Source: Lachnospiraceae bacterium (lineage in GTDB: Bacteria; Bacillota; Clostridia; Lachnospirales; Lachnospiraceae). Taken from it: a stretch of 64,000 nt of DNA. The notes under the pieces are model-generated. The model was not told where the DNA came from. It worked only from the letters and a program-made list of their open reading frames with translations, and ran no database searches. The translations under genes were made by a program, and so were the position numbers. Location of the stretch: contig JAFTXG010000019.1 of the NCBI GenBank assembly GCA_017461725.1, positions 62,001-126,000 of the forward strand, written 5' to 3'. Below are positions 8,415 through 18,796 of this stretch, in pieces. Position 1 is the first letter of the stretch. Every line of letters starts with the position of its first letter.

Positions 8415-11400
8415 TGAAGATAATACAGTTTGCTGACGTACTTGATTATGGCGACGGAATTGCCAACGACATTTGGAGTAAACATGAATTTTTTCAGGAA
8501 CTGGGATACCAGAGCGTTGTCTGTGCCATCGTTGTGGACAAACGATTGAAAGACAGAGCAAGTCTGTTTAAGGATGTAAAAGTAAAGCCGGGCGATATTT
8601 TCCTGCACCATTATTCCGGATTTTGTTCGGTCATGGACAAAATCCGCGAAATGAAGTGCACGAAGGTAATGATCTACCACAACGTAACGCCGCCGGAGTT
8701 CATGGACGGAAAGACCAGAGATCACTGTCTGCTGGGCATTGAGCAGCTGAAGACTCTGGGCGATTGTTTTGATTATTTTGCAGGCGATTCACAGTTCAAT
8801 GTGGATTGTCTGGCGGAGATGGGCGTATCCAACAAGGGAGATGTTCTGCCCATCGCAGTGGAGTTCGAGGATAAAAAGCTGGAGCGCAGAGAAAAGCCTG
8901 CCGAGGATGGAAAGCTGTTTCTGTTTGTGGGACGTATTGCACAGAATAAGAAAATCGAAAACGTGATCCGTGTATTTGATTATTATCACAACCATATTGA
9001 CAGCAACAGTAAGCTCTGCATTCCGGGAAACACTAAGGTCTCCGAAGAATATACCCAGAGCCTTCTGGATCTGATCGACTGCTTGCCCTCCGGAAACAGT
9101 ATCTCGCTGATGGGAAAGGTTTCTGATGAAGAGCTGTTGACGCTGTTCTCCGAGGCGGATGTTTACTTGAGTATGAGTGAGCATGAGGGCTTCGGTATTC
9201 CGCTGTTGGAGGCGATGAATTACCGGGTGCCGGTGGTTGCCTATGACACTGCGGCTGTCGGGGAGACCATGGGCAATGCAGGTGTGTTGCTGAAGACCAA
9301 TATTCCTTCTGTGGCTGCCCGCGTGATCCATCAGGTTCTGGAGAGCAAGGAGATTCAGGAAAAGATTATCGAGGCCCAGCTGAAGAATCTGAATCGATTC
9401 AAGAAAAATGTGGTGAAGGAGCGTATTGCTCTGCTGTTGAAGAAGTGGCAGGGACAGCCGGTTCAGGTTGAACCCCTGTTTGTGGAGGAGGCGGAGGAGG
9501 AGCCTGCATTCAAGACTATTCAGATGCAGGGACCTTTTGAGACGTCCTATAGTTTGGCTATCGTTAACCGCAAGCTGATCGAGGCGATCCACCGAACCGG
9601 AGTGGGCGATGCGTCCATTTTCTGTATGGAAGGAACCGGCGCGTACACACCGGATCCGATGAATCTGGAGGACAAGCCGCTGGCGGCGGAGCTCTGGGAG
9701 AAGGGTAAGCGTATTCTGATGCCCGATGTTGCGCTTCGCAATATGTATCCGCCCACCGACCAGCCCTTGAACGGAAAATATAACTTCCAGTCCTTTGCCT
9801 GGGAGGAGGACCGCGTCCCGGAAAAATTTGTAAAAGATTTCAACGCTACCCTGGATGGCATCGGAACTACCTCAAGCTTCGTTACGGAGACGCTGAAAGC
9901 CTGTGGTGTGACCATCCCCGTGGAGACCATGGGAAATGGTGTGGAGCTTCCGGCGGGATATGAGGATTTTGCCCCCTATCCTCTGGATACAGAGAAGGGG
10001 ACCAGATTCCTGCACATCAGCTCCTGCTTCCCCAGAAAGGGTGTAGATGTGCTGCTGAAGGTTTATTTTGAGACCTTCACCAAGGTGGATGATGTGTGTC
10101 TTGTGATCAAGACCTTCCCTAACCCTCACAATACCGTGCCGGAGCAAGTCGAGAAGCTTCAGAAGAAGTATCCCGACGGCCCCCAGGTGATTCTGATTAA
10201 CCGTGACCTGCCCGAGGAGGAGCTGTTCGGACTTTACAAGTCCTGTACCTGCTATGTGCAGTCTGCCCGCGGGGAGGGCTTTGGTCTGCCGGTGGCGGAG
10301 GCGATGCTGGCGAAGATCCCTACCATCGTCTGCAACAATACTGGTATGGCTGACTTCAGCACCGAGGAGACCTGTATCACGGTCGGCTTCCATATGGAAA
10401 AGGCCGCCAGCCATGTGACGGAAAACTCACGCTGGGCGGAGCCTGACGCTGCAGAGCTGGCGCAGAAGATGAAGCGGTTTGCTGAGAAGGACCCCACTCT
10501 TAAGGTGGAGGAGAAAATTGAAAAGGCCTACGAGCTGATCTCCACCTACTATACCTGGGATGCGGTGGCTAAGCGCTGGGAGGCATTTATCCAGAAGACG
10601 ATCAAGGAGAAGAAACGTCCTCAGGTCGATCTGGTGACCACCTGGAATTCCAAGTGTGGTATTGCCGAGTTTATGTCCTACTATGTCAATGCGTCCAGGC
10701 ATCTGGCGGATTATCATATCTACCCCGATCGCGTGAGACAGAAAATTGGACGTGATCAGACCTACGTTGAGGCAAGAACCTGGGAGCAGTATGACAAAAA
10801 TATGGACGGCTTGCTGGAGGCACTGCTGAAGTCTGAGAACGAGATCGTTCATATCCAGTTCAACTTCAGTTTCTTCTCCGTGGACAGCCTTGCGCGGGTG
10901 ACGGAGACGTTGGCTGCCAACAAGAAGCGTGTGATCATTCATCTTCACGCGGCGAAATATTTTGACGATCATATCAATAAGAACAATAAAAAAGCAGTGA
11001 TCCATGGGCTGAATGCGGCTTACGCGGTCATTGTGCATCAGCCTCAGGAAGTGGAACTGCTGACTAAACACGGTGTGAAGAAGTCGGTGATCCGCGTGCT
11101 TCCCCACGGCTTAAAGACCTTCCCCGAGGTTACTCTTGAGGAGGCTCGGGAGAAGCTGGGCTTAAGAAACAGCCCGATCATTGCAAGCTATGGATTCTTG
11201 CTCCCCCATAAGGGTATCGAGAAGACGATCCGCGCGATCGGAATACTGAGGGAGACATATCCGAACATCCTGTATATTGCATCCTGTTCACTGTACGACA
11301 TCGATGTTTCTCACGAGTACTATGAGACCTGCCGGAACACGATTACCGAGCTGGGGCTGGAAAACAATGTACTGTTGATCACCGATTTCCTGGAGAACGA

Positions 11401-11716
11401 GGAGTCCATGCAGATCCTGCAGTCCGCCGACTGCTGTGTGATGGCCTATGACCGCACCGGCGAGTCTGCCAGCGGCGCTGTGCGCTTCTGTATAGCTGCA
11501 GTGCGCCCTCTGATCACAACAAACCAGAACATTTTCAAGGAGTTTGCGGAGTGTTCCTATCAGATTGAGGACAATTCTCCTGAGGAGATCGCTGACGGAA
11601 TCGAGGCGGTATTGACCGGAGGTCAGCAGGAGTACTATCAGGAGAAGATGCGGGAGAGTATTCGTGAAATGAGTTGGGATACGGTCAGCGAGATGTTTGC
11701 GGAACTCTACCGTTAA
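8414..11716 (+). CDS. Three-module GT-B glycosyltransferase
   Basis: 1100 residues made of three GT-B modules. Module 1 (about 1-345) starts IIQFADVLDYGDG and has the EX7E motif EGFGIPLLE at 258-266. Module 2 (about 370-735) has EGFGLPVAE at 621-629 followed by AMLAKIPTIVCN. Module 3 (about 740-1100) begins with the donor-loop-like TTWNSKCGIAEF and keeps SYGFLLPHKGIEKTI. Its EX7E site, however, is replaced by ESASGAVRF near 1017, so it lacks the second Glu and may be inactive or a different subtype. Fused multi-module enzymes usually build an oligosaccharide repeat. The gene is translationally coupled to the coiled-coil protein. Probable cytoplasmic polymerase or repeat-unit synthase for the exporter (inference). 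Confidence 0.9.
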   Translation: MKIIQFADVLDYGDGIANDIWSKHEFFQELGYQSVVCAIVVDKRLKDRASLFKDVKVKPGDIFLHHYSGFCSVMDKIREMKCTKVMIYHNVTPPEFMDGKTRDHCLLGIEQLKTLGDCFDYFAGDSQFNVDCLAEMGVSNKGDVLPIAVEFEDKKLERREKPAEDGKLFLFVGRIAQNKKIENVIRVFDYYHNHIDSNSKLCIPGNTKVSEEYTQSLLDLIDCLPSGNSISLMGKVSDEELLTLFSEADVYLSMSEHEGFGIPLLEAMNYRVPVVAYDTAAVGETMGNAGVLLKTNIPSVAARVIHQVLESKEIQEKIIEAQLKNLNRFKKNVVKERIALLLKKWQGQPVQVEPLFVEEAEEEPAFKTIQMQGPFETSYSLAIVNRKLIEAIHRTGVGDASIFCMEGTGAYTPDPMNLEDKPLAAELWEKGKRILMPDVALRNMYPPTDQPLNGKYNFQSFAWEEDRVPEKFVKDFNATLDGIGTTSSFVTETLKACGVTIPVETMGNGVELPAGYEDFAPYPLDTEKGTRFLHISSCFPRKGVDVLLKVYFETFTKVDDVCLVIKTFPNPHNTVPEQVEKLQKKYPDGPQVILINRDLPEEELFGLYKSCTCYVQSARGEGFGLPVAEAMLAKIPTIVCNNTGMADFSTEETCITVGFHMEKAASHVTENSRWAEPDAAELAQKMKRFAEKDPTLKVEEKIEKAYELISTYYTWDAVAKRWEAFIQKTIKEKKRPQVDLVTTWNSKCGIAEFMSYYVNASRHLADYHIYPDRVRQKIGRDQTYVEARTWEQYDKNMDGLLEALLKSENEIVHIQFNFSFFSVDSLARVTETLAANKKRVIIHLHAAKYFDDHINKNNKKAVIHGLNAAYAVIVHQPQEVELLTKHGVKKSVIRVLPHGLKTFPEVTLEEAREKLGLRNSPIIASYGFLLPHKGIEKTIRAIGILRETYPNILYIASCSLYDIDVSHEYYETCRNTITELGLENNVLLITDFLENEESMQILQSADCCVMAYDRTGESASGAVRFCIAAVRPLITTNQNIFKEFAECSYQIEDNSPEEIADGIEAVLTGGQQEYYQEKMRESIREMSWDTVSEMFAELYR

Positions 11717-11738
11717 GATGAAAGGTATTTAGTTAGTT

Positions 11739-14222
11739 ATGAGAGAAAAGCTGAAACAATTGAACACGACAAAGGGCTGGCTCTGGTGTGCGATCGTTCT
11801 GTCTTTCCTGATCAACATTATGTTTATCGGGGAGAGTTATATGATCTATCTGTCCACCGATGAGCAGGGACCGATGGCGGTGGCTGCACTGATCAACGGT
11901 GTGGATTGGGCGGATACGACCAGAAATCTGCCGTATTATTCTTATGGATATGCGCTTATTCTGGCACCGATCTTCTGGCTGACCAACAGTGCAAGGGCTA
12001 TGTATCAGGGAGCGATCGTCGTAAACGCGCTGATGGCGACGGCTATCGTGCCGATTGCATACTCCATCGGAAGACGGCTGAATAAGGAGCTTCCGGAGAA
12101 ACTGATGGTGGCGGTGGCGTTCTGTCTGGGGCACTATTGCTGCATTATCGTGCGAAGTCATCTGGCACTCTGTGAGATGACGCTGATTTTCATCATGTGG
12201 ATGGCAACATGGCTGTGTTTTTCTATTGAGGACAAGCCAAAGCTTTGGAAATATCTGCTGTTTGCTGGTTTGTTGCTCTATTCATATACGATCCATCAGC
12301 GTATGCTGGCGGTGGTACTGGCCGGAGGTATCGCATTGGTGGTGTATCTGTTCAAACAGTTTACCGCCAAAAATGATGGCAAAGAGGTGAGACGGACGCT
12401 GCTCATCCTGACTGTGGCGGCAATCGGTGTTGCTGTGACACTCTTTATCCTGCATGGCAGTCTTAAGGATACGATTAAGACCGCGCTCTGGGAAGGTGGT
12501 TCTAAAGCTGATCTCAATGATATTAATGATATGGAAGATCGTATCACCAGATATCTCAACTGGTCCGGCGTCAAGACGCTGGTCAAGGCGATCTGCGGAC
12601 ACCTGTATTATATGGGTGTGGCAACGTTGCTGTTCGGATTTGTTGGAGTATTCTGCCTGTTCCGGGAAAATTGGAAGAATCTGCTGGCGCTGTTCTCCAG
12701 GAAGAGAGAATTGTCCGCATATCCCATGAGCCATCTGTTTATTCTGGGCGCTTTCGTGATTTCATTGGCCGTCAGCATCTTTTACATTGGCGGGGGTACA
12801 GGCCGTGCTGACTATCTGGTATACGGCAGATATGTGGAGATGACCTTCGGACCGATTCTGTTAATTGCATTGCTGTATATGCTTTCAAAGAAAGAAAAGC
12901 CGATGGTATTTAGCCTGCTGTCTGTGCTTGGCCTGATCATTTGCACATTGATCACAGACTATGCTTATGGAAACGTCCGCTATGTGGAGTTTATGGGTGT
13001 AAACTGTATCGGTATCAATATTTTTCGGTACGATGGATATGTTCATGTATACACCGGTTTGATCACTGCATTACTGTGTTTTGCCCTTGTCGGCTATATT
13101 ATGCGCAAAAAGGCATTCAAATGGCAGGTGATTATCCTGACGGCGATGGCGGTTTACTGGACTTATTGCGGCATTAATCTGCTGTGGAATGTGATCCTCC
13201 CCGCTGAAAAATGTACCTACGAATATTCCTGGCTGTTGGATGCCCGTGAGGAGGGGACCGAAGACTGGCCGGTATACTATTCCGGACCCAGCGGACTGAC
13301 CTATGAGGCTCCGTTTATCCAGTATCTGTTGAAGGACAGTACATTACATTATCTTGATACCGCGGATATCCATAGTATCGAGGGAGATCATTATGTGGTC
13401 AACAAGCACAGTCCTGTTGAGATGCAGGAAGGCTATACGCTGATGGGCTGCAGCAATGAGGTATTTATCTATAAATATGACGGAAGTGAAATGGATAATG
13501 TAATTGAACTGCCGGTAGACATGTTCCAGACGCTTACCGGAACCTTCACGGAGAATGGTCTGGTCAATGCAGAGCCCGGATTCCTGATGTATGGTCCCTA
13601 TTTGACGCTGATCGCAGGGTCCTACCATATAGAGATACAGTATGAGATGATGTCCGAGGGTGGTGAAGGTCATTTTGATGTGACAGCCGGGGACGTGACC
13701 CATGCAGTCAATTACTTCTCGGAAAACACCTGCGATGAAAATGGAGTGTACACCGCAAATCTGGATTTCAGTCTCATCGAAACCTGGGGACGCGAGGAGA
13801 TCCGCTGCTATGTGAACTCGGGTCAGTTCCGAATTTTGGGAGCAACCTTGACCTATACCAGAGATATGATTGACGTGCCGCTGTCGCTTTACACCACTGA
13901 ACTGGGTGTTGAGGACGAGGATGGTGTGATCAATACCGCTCCCGGAAGACTGTTTGCAGGTCCTTACAATCATTGGTATCTGGGTGAATATGAGATTCAG
14001 ATCGACTATGAGGTATTGTCCGACGACCTGACCGGATATTTCGCGATCTTTGAAAACGGTTATCCTCTGGATCTGGTGGATATTGATACGGAGAAAAATC
14101 AGGCGATCCTTCATGTGTCAGTCGGTGATACACGAAGAGAGAATATGGATTTGGCTTGTGAGGTACAGTCCGGCCAGATCCGCATTACCAATGTGACGAT
14201 TCTCAGAGAGATGGAGGAATAA
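11739..14222 (+). CDS. Large polytopic membrane protein with two C-terminal beta domains
   Basis: 827 residues. The first ~480 contain about ten to eleven hydrophobic segments and an N-terminal extracytoplasmic stretch with acidic residues (STDEQGPMAV), an arrangement seen in GT-C enzymes that use polyprenyl-phosphate sugars. The C-terminal ~340 residues are hydrophilic and strand-rich. Two segments there share a pattern: PGFLMYGPYLTLIAGSYHI near 615 and PGRLFAGPYNHWYLGEYEI near 730. The same pattern occurs in the membrane protein at 20898. The gene sits 22 bp after the three-module transferase. Could be a GT-C glycosyltransferase or a polymerase; the sequence does not decide. Confidence 0.82.
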   Translation: MREKLKQLNTTKGWLWCAIVLSFLINIMFIGESYMIYLSTDEQGPMAVAALINGVDWADTTRNLPYYSYGYALILAPIFWLTNSARAMYQGAIVVNALMATAIVPIAYSIGRRLNKELPEKLMVAVAFCLGHYCCIIVRSHLALCEMTLIFIMWMATWLCFSIEDKPKLWKYLLFAGLLLYSYTIHQRMLAVVLAGGIALVVYLFKQFTAKNDGKEVRRTLLILTVAAIGVAVTLFILHGSLKDTIKTALWEGGSKADLNDINDMEDRITRYLNWSGVKTLVKAICGHLYYMGVATLLFGFVGVFCLFRENWKNLLALFSRKRELSAYPMSHLFILGAFVISLAVSIFYIGGGTGRADYLVYGRYVEMTFGPILLIALLYMLSKKEKPMVFSLLSVLGLIICTLITDYAYGNVRYVEFMGVNCIGINIFRYDGYVHVYTGLITALLCFALVGYIMRKKAFKWQVIILTAMAVYWTYCGINLLWNVILPAEKCTYEYSWLLDAREEGTEDWPVYYSGPSGLTYEAPFIQYLLKDSTLHYLDTADIHSIEGDHYVVNKHSPVEMQEGYTLMGCSNEVFIYKYDGSEMDNVIELPVDMFQTLTGTFTENGLVNAEPGFLMYGPYLTLIAGSYHIEIQYEMMSEGGEGHFDVTAGDVTHAVNYFSENTCDENGVYTANLDFSLIETWGREEIRCYVNSGQFRILGATLTYTRDMIDVPLSLYTTELGVEDEDGVINTAPGRLFAGPYNHWYLGEYEIQIDYEVLSDDLTGYFAIFENGYPLDLVDIDTEKNQAILHVSVGDTRRENMDLACEVQSGQIRITNVTILREMEE

Positions 14223-14228
14223 ATTACC

Positions 14229-15224
14229 ATGAAATTAATTATTCAGATCCCTTGTTATAACGAGGCGGAGACGTTGACCATTGCGCTCAATGATCTGCCG
14301 AAGCATATTGACGGCATTGATGAGATCGAGTATCTGATCATCAACGACGGCAGCAAGGATGACACGGTAAAAGTTGCCAAGGAGTGGGGCGTTAATTATG
14401 TGGTAAACTTTAAGTGTAACCGCGGCCTGGCAAAGGGCTTTATGGCGGGACTGGATGCCTGCCTGAGAAACGGCGCAGATATTATTGTTAACACTGACGC
14501 AGATAATCAGTACTGCGGCGAAGATATCGAGAAGCTGGTGCGCCCGATCCTGGAGGGGAAGGCAGATATGGTTATCGGTGAGAGACCCATCGACGATACC
14601 GCACATTTCTCACCCCTGAAAAAGAAACTGCAGCACTTCGGCAGCTGGGTAGTGAGAAAGGCTTCCAAGACCGATATTCCCGACGCGCCCAGCGGATTCC
14701 GCGCATACAGCCGCGACGCCGCAATGCGCCTGAATGTAGTAAACGAATACACCTACACTTTGGAGACCATCGTGCAGGCCGGACGTAATCGCATGTCCAT
14801 CACCTCGGTGCCGATCCGTACCAACGCGGAGCTGAGACCGTCCAGACTGTTCAAGAGTATGTTTGGCTATGTGAAGCGCTCTATGGTGACGATTTTGCGG
14901 GCATTTTTGATGTATCGTCCGTTGATGAGCTTCAGTATCATTGCGGCGGTATTGTTTGGCCTTGGTATGCTGCTCGGCGTGAGATTCCTGGTGTTTGTGT
15001 TTGCCGGCAATGGCGGCGGACATGTTCAGTCTCTCATTTTGGCCAGCACACTGATGTTGTCCGGAGTGATGACCTTTATCGTAGGTCTGCAGGCAGATAT
15101 TATCGCGGCCAACCGCAAGATTCTGGAAGATATCCAGTATCATGTGCGCAAGCTGGACTATGAGCATGATACGGAGAAGAATTGCTGCAAGGGCGAGTGC
15201 CAGTGCACAGAGGATGATGAGTAA
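14229..15224 (+). CDS. Polyprenyl-phosphate glycosyltransferase (DPM1/ArnC-like GT2)
   Basis: 331 residues. The N-terminal catalytic domain has IIQIPCYNEAETL at its beginning, NDGSKDDT near 40 and the DxD site D90-A-D92. Two hydrophobic helices near 235-255 and 265-290 anchor it. A short Cys-rich tail (NCCKGECQC) follows. Family members charge polyprenyl phosphate with a hexose that membrane GT-C enzymes then use. That fits the GT-C-like protein whose gene ends 6 bp upstream. GGAGG lies before the start. The Cys-rich tail is unusual for this family. Confidence 0.9.
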   Translation: MKLIIQIPCYNEAETLTIALNDLPKHIDGIDEIEYLIINDGSKDDTVKVAKEWGVNYVVNFKCNRGLAKGFMAGLDACLRNGADIIVNTDADNQYCGEDIEKLVRPILEGKADMVIGERPIDDTAHFSPLKKKLQHFGSWVVRKASKTDIPDAPSGFRAYSRDAAMRLNVVNEYTYTLETIVQAGRNRMSITSVPIRTNAELRPSRLFKSMFGYVKRSMVTILRAFLMYRPLMSFSIIAAVLFGLGMLLGVRFLVFVFAGNGGGHVQSLILASTLMLSGVMTFIVGLQADIIAANRKILEDIQYHVRKLDYEHDTEKNCCKGECQCTEDDE

Positions 15225-15389
15225 AGCTTGTAGTTTCTTTTTGTGAAAGATAGAGACAGCTGTTAAAAACATCGGTGAGCAAAAAACGTCGAACAAAACA
15301 CCGGTGAAAAACCAACACTGTGTGAAACGTCGGGCGGTAAACGAGAATTAAGGGATATAGTATGTTATAGAAACAGGGAGGCAGTGCAT

Positions 15390-16523
15390 ATGGATGAAAA
15401 AAAGAAAATCGTGCTGGTGGGTCCGGTATACCCCTATAAGGGCGGGATTTCCCACTACACCGGTATGCTTTACCGTGCGCTGGCAAAAAAGCATGATGTG
15501 ACCATGGTGTCCTACAAGATGCAGTATCCCAAGTTTCTGTTCAAGAAGGAGCAGCGGGACTACAGCAATGACAGCTTTAAGGTTGAGGATACCAATTACT
15601 GGCTGAACACCGCAAATCCGTTCAATATCATTGCGACAGCGCTGAAAATTCGCGCGCTGAAGCCGGATATGGTGGTGATCCAGTGGTGGCACCCCTATTT
15701 TGCCCCCTGCTATATGATCCTGACCTGGCTCTTAAAGGGGATCAAGGTGGCCTATGTGTGCCACAATGTGTTCCCCCACGAGCGCTTCCCCATGGATAAG
15801 CTGCTCACCCGTCTGACCTTAAAGAGCGGAGATCATTACACGGTGCAGTCCGCGCTGGATGCCAGAGATCTGCTGAGCATTAAGCCGGATGCAAAGTTCT
15901 GCCAGACTCAGCTGCCCACCTTTAATGCCTTTAAGTTTAAGGATATGAGCAAGGAGGAGGCCAGAGAGATCCTGCAGATTCCGGCGGATCAGAAGGTGCT
16001 TTTGTTCTTTGGCTTTGTCCGCGAGTATAAAGGTCTCAAGTATCTGATTCAGGCGATGCCGGGGATCAAGAAGAAGCTGGGCAATGTGAAGCTTTTAGTG
16101 GTCGGCGATTTCGGCGACGACAAGGATCAGTATATGGAGCTGATCGAGAAGTGCGGTGTCGGCGATGTGGTGGAGACCGTCGGCGGATATATTCCGGACC
16201 GTGAGGTGGAGAAATATTTTGCCGCCAGCGATCTGGTGGTATTGCCCTACATTTCTGCGACCCAGAGTGCTGTGGTACAGATTGCCTACGGCTTTACCAA
16301 GCCGGTTATTGTCACCGACGTGGGAGGCCTCCCGGAGGTGGTTAATGACGGTGAGACCGGATATGTGGTGAAGAGTGAGTCTGCTGCGGAGCTGGCCAAG
16401 GCGACGGTGAAGTTCTTTGACGAGGAAAAGGCGGAGGAGTTTGCCGTACATATCAAAGAGGAAGAGTACAAGTTTTCCTGGGACCGTATCGTCGAGGTCA
16501 TGGAGGGATTCCTTCAGTCGTGA
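15390..16523 (+). CDS. GT4-type glycosyltransferase
   Basis: 377 residues, GT-B fold. The N-terminus VLVGPVYPYKGGISHYT is a typical Gly-rich donor loop. The C-terminal half has LLFFGFVREYKGLKYLI and then LPYISATQSAVVQIAYGFTK. The first Glu of the usual EX7E is absent, but the helix and the following PVIVTDVGGLPEVV match glycosyltransferases of this subtype. The start at ATG 15390 has GGGAGG 8 nt upstream; the GTG at 15384 is too close to that site. A 165-bp spacer without a gene separates it from the previous gene. No membrane anchor. Confidence 0.88.
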   Translation: MDEKKKIVLVGPVYPYKGGISHYTGMLYRALAKKHDVTMVSYKMQYPKFLFKKEQRDYSNDSFKVEDTNYWLNTANPFNIIATALKIRALKPDMVVIQWWHPYFAPCYMILTWLLKGIKVAYVCHNVFPHERFPMDKLLTRLTLKSGDHYTVQSALDARDLLSIKPDAKFCQTQLPTFNAFKFKDMSKEEAREILQIPADQKVLLFFGFVREYKGLKYLIQAMPGIKKKLGNVKLLVVGDFGDDKDQYMELIEKCGVGDVVETVGGYIPDREVEKYFAASDLVVLPYISATQSAVVQIAYGFTKPVIVTDVGGLPEVVNDGETGYVVKSESAAELAKATVKFFDEEKAEEFAVHIKEEEYKFSWDRIVEVMEGFLQS

Positions 16524-16580
16524 GCATCCTGCTGCCTACGGTGCAGCAGTTGAGAAGAATCAGAAGCAGGCGGTGAGAAA

Positions 16581-17684
16581 ATGCGTTTTGTCACGTTGTT
16601 TACACGAACCGAAAATATACATTTGTTGAAGGATGTGGGGCTAATCCCCTACTATCTTCATCGTTGCTGTGGCGTGGATACCTCCATTGCCACCTATAAA
16701 AACAGCGACAGCTACCCCTATCTGAACAACGAGGTGCGGGGGCTGAAGCTGGAGTTCTTTCCTAAGTCAAGACTGGGAAAGATCTGGGACGGCCTGCGGT
16801 ATTTGGCAAAAGAAGGAAAGAAGATTGATGTGCTGAATCTGTATCATCTGAATCTGTCCTCCTTCATCTGGTCCATCTATTTCCGGCTGTTCTGTTCCAA
16901 GGGAAAGATTTTTCTGAAGCTGGATATGGATCATTTTGATCTGGAAAAGCTCCAAAAGCCCGGCCCGGTGTGCTGGGTGAAGAAGCGGACGGTGGATATG
17001 GCTCATCTGGTGACGGTGGAGTCCACCTGGATGCAGGAGCAGCTCAAACCGCTGTTGAAGAAAAAAATCGTTTATCTGCCCAACGGAGCGTGGCAGCCAC
17101 CCAAGGCGGACAGCTTTGAAAAAGAAAAGATTATTCTCACCGTGGGGCGACTGGGAACTGAACAGAAGGCTACGGAGATTTTGTTGGAGGCATTTGCGCA
17201 GGCAGACCTTGATGAGGAATGGAAGCTTGTTCTGGCGGGAAGTATTGAGCCGGAGTTTGAGGAGAAAAAAGATCAGTTTCTGAGGGATCATCCGGAGTTG
17301 GCTGACCGGATCACCTTCACCGGTGTGGTTGGAAAGGCTGAGCTGGAAACGCTGTACCATAAGGCGGCAATCTTTGCGCTGCCGTCTCGGTGGGAGAGTT
17401 TTGGCATTGTGTTGGCGGAGGCTCTGTTTGAGGGTTGCTATTTGATTGGCAGTGATTGTATCCCGCCCCTTAATGACCTGATTGATGGAGGTCGCTTTGG
17501 CTGTGCGGTAAGGACCGGGGATGTGACTGATCTGGCGGCGGCGCTTGAACGGTGTTGCACTGATGAACATCTTTTGGAGAGTGATCTGGCGGCGGAGGCG
17601 GTTGCCTACGCGGAGCAGCACTTTGAGTGGGAGAGTATTATTGAGCAGTTTTATCGGGAACTGAGGAGAGTTGTGGGAGACTGA
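16581..17684 (+). CDS. GT4-type glycosyltransferase
   Basis: 367-residue GT-B enzyme. The donor-binding half carries LTVGRLGTEQKATEILLEAF and the EX7E motif ESFGIVLAE at 272-280, preceded by LPSRW. The N-terminal half lacks the usual glycine loop and instead begins FVTLFTRTENIHLLKDVG, suggesting an acceptor side unlike its neighbours. The ribosome binding site is weak. It continues the same-strand run of glycan genes, 57 bp after the previous stop. Donor and acceptor unknown. Confidence 0.87.
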   Translation: MRFVTLFTRTENIHLLKDVGLIPYYLHRCCGVDTSIATYKNSDSYPYLNNEVRGLKLEFFPKSRLGKIWDGLRYLAKEGKKIDVLNLYHLNLSSFIWSIYFRLFCSKGKIFLKLDMDHFDLEKLQKPGPVCWVKKRTVDMAHLVTVESTWMQEQLKPLLKKKIVYLPNGAWQPPKADSFEKEKIILTVGRLGTEQKATEILLEAFAQADLDEEWKLVLAGSIEPEFEEKKDQFLRDHPELADRITFTGVVGKAELETLYHKAAIFALPSRWESFGIVLAEALFEGCYLIGSDCIPPLNDLIDGGRFGCAVRTGDVTDLAAALERCCTDEHLLESDLAAEAVAYAEQHFEWESIIEQFYRELRRVVGD

Positions 17685-17798
17685 TGAGTCCGATGACATT
17701 CGCGGGGGGTGATTGTTTCCGTGAATGATTTTGGCAGAATGGCTGAGTGTGAAACAGAGTAAGATTGTCGGTGACCGGCGACAGGACGGAGTAAAGAG

Positions 17799-18665
17799 AT
17801 GGCAAAGACAGCGTTGATCATATTGAATTATAATGACGCAGATACGACGGAAAAGCTGATCCGTCTGGTGAAGGATTATTCTGCGCTGGATCACATCGTG
17901 GTGGTGGACAATTGCTCCATTGACGACTCTTTTGAGCGTCTGAAGGTCTACGCTTCAGACAAGATTGATGTACTTCAGGCAGAAGCAAATAAGGGCTACG
18001 CCACCGGCAATAATTTCGGCGCGTTTTACGCCCTGGAGAAGTATCAGCCTGATTATCTGCTGATCGCGAACCCCGATGTGGAGTTTTCTGAGTCGGTTGT
18101 GGTCAAACTGGTGGAGACACTGGCGGCGTCCGAAAAGGCAGCCGTGGCAGCACCTATCGTCAATCAGGGCTATAATGTGTGGAGTCTGCCCACCTACTGG
18201 GGGATCATCGAGGCCCTTTTTCTCGTGTGGTTCAATCTGGATAAGCGCAGCCAGAAGAAAAAGCTGATCGCCAAAGGCGGTGTACAACCTGTCGGCGTGG
18301 TGGAGGGCTCATTTTTTTGTGTGAAGGCAGAGGTGTTTGAACAGATCGGTGGTTTGGATGAGCGCACCTTCCTCTACTGCGAGGAAAATATTCTGGCGAA
18401 GCGTGTGGATAACATCGGGATGCAGGTGCTGGCACTGGCGGATGAGCGGTACGACCACTTCCACAGCCAGAGCATTAAAAAGCATTATCGCTCCAAAGCG
18501 AAGGCGTTTCACAATTTCTATCCCAGCTTTGAGCTGTATCTGAAGGAATACCTGCACATCGGACCGGCGGCACATGGATTTTACAAATTCTGCTTTAAAC
18601 TGGCTTATCTGGAGCGGGTGTTCTACGATGTGGTGGTGAAGGCGAAGAGTAAGCTGGCGAGATGA
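17799..18665 (+). CDS. Family 2 glycosyltransferase
   Basis: 288 residues, GT-A fold, of the rhamnosyltransferase-like COG1216 type. The sequence opens ALIILNYNDADTT, has VVVDNCSIDDS near 35-45, the YATGNNFG loop near 67 and the acidic site ANPDVEF near 88. A predicted catalytic-base region follows (DERTFLYCEENIL). No membrane segment. GGAG lies upstream of the ATG. It is one of three adjacent GT2 genes (17.8-20.8 kb), all likely to act on the same oligosaccharide (inference). Confidence 0.88.
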   Translation: MAKTALIILNYNDADTTEKLIRLVKDYSALDHIVVVDNCSIDDSFERLKVYASDKIDVLQAEANKGYATGNNFGAFYALEKYQPDYLLIANPDVEFSESVVVKLVETLAASEKAAVAAPIVNQGYNVWSLPTYWGIIEALFLVWFNLDKRSQKKKLIAKGGVQPVGVVEGSFFCVKAEVFEQIGGLDERTFLYCEENILAKRVDNIGMQVLALADERYDHFHSQSIKKHYRSKAKAFHNFYPSFELYLKEYLHIGPAAHGFYKFCFKLAYLERVFYDVVVKAKSKLAR

Positions 18666-18796
18666 GTCAGTGTGAGTGAAGAATACACTGAGGGAATGCG
18701 CCGGTGTAGGGTGAGCTGGTCGGCTGGTCGACAGTAGAGATTAGAGAGTGGTAAGGTGTCGGTGAGGAGGAATTGCCGGACAGGAGGATTGGAGCA

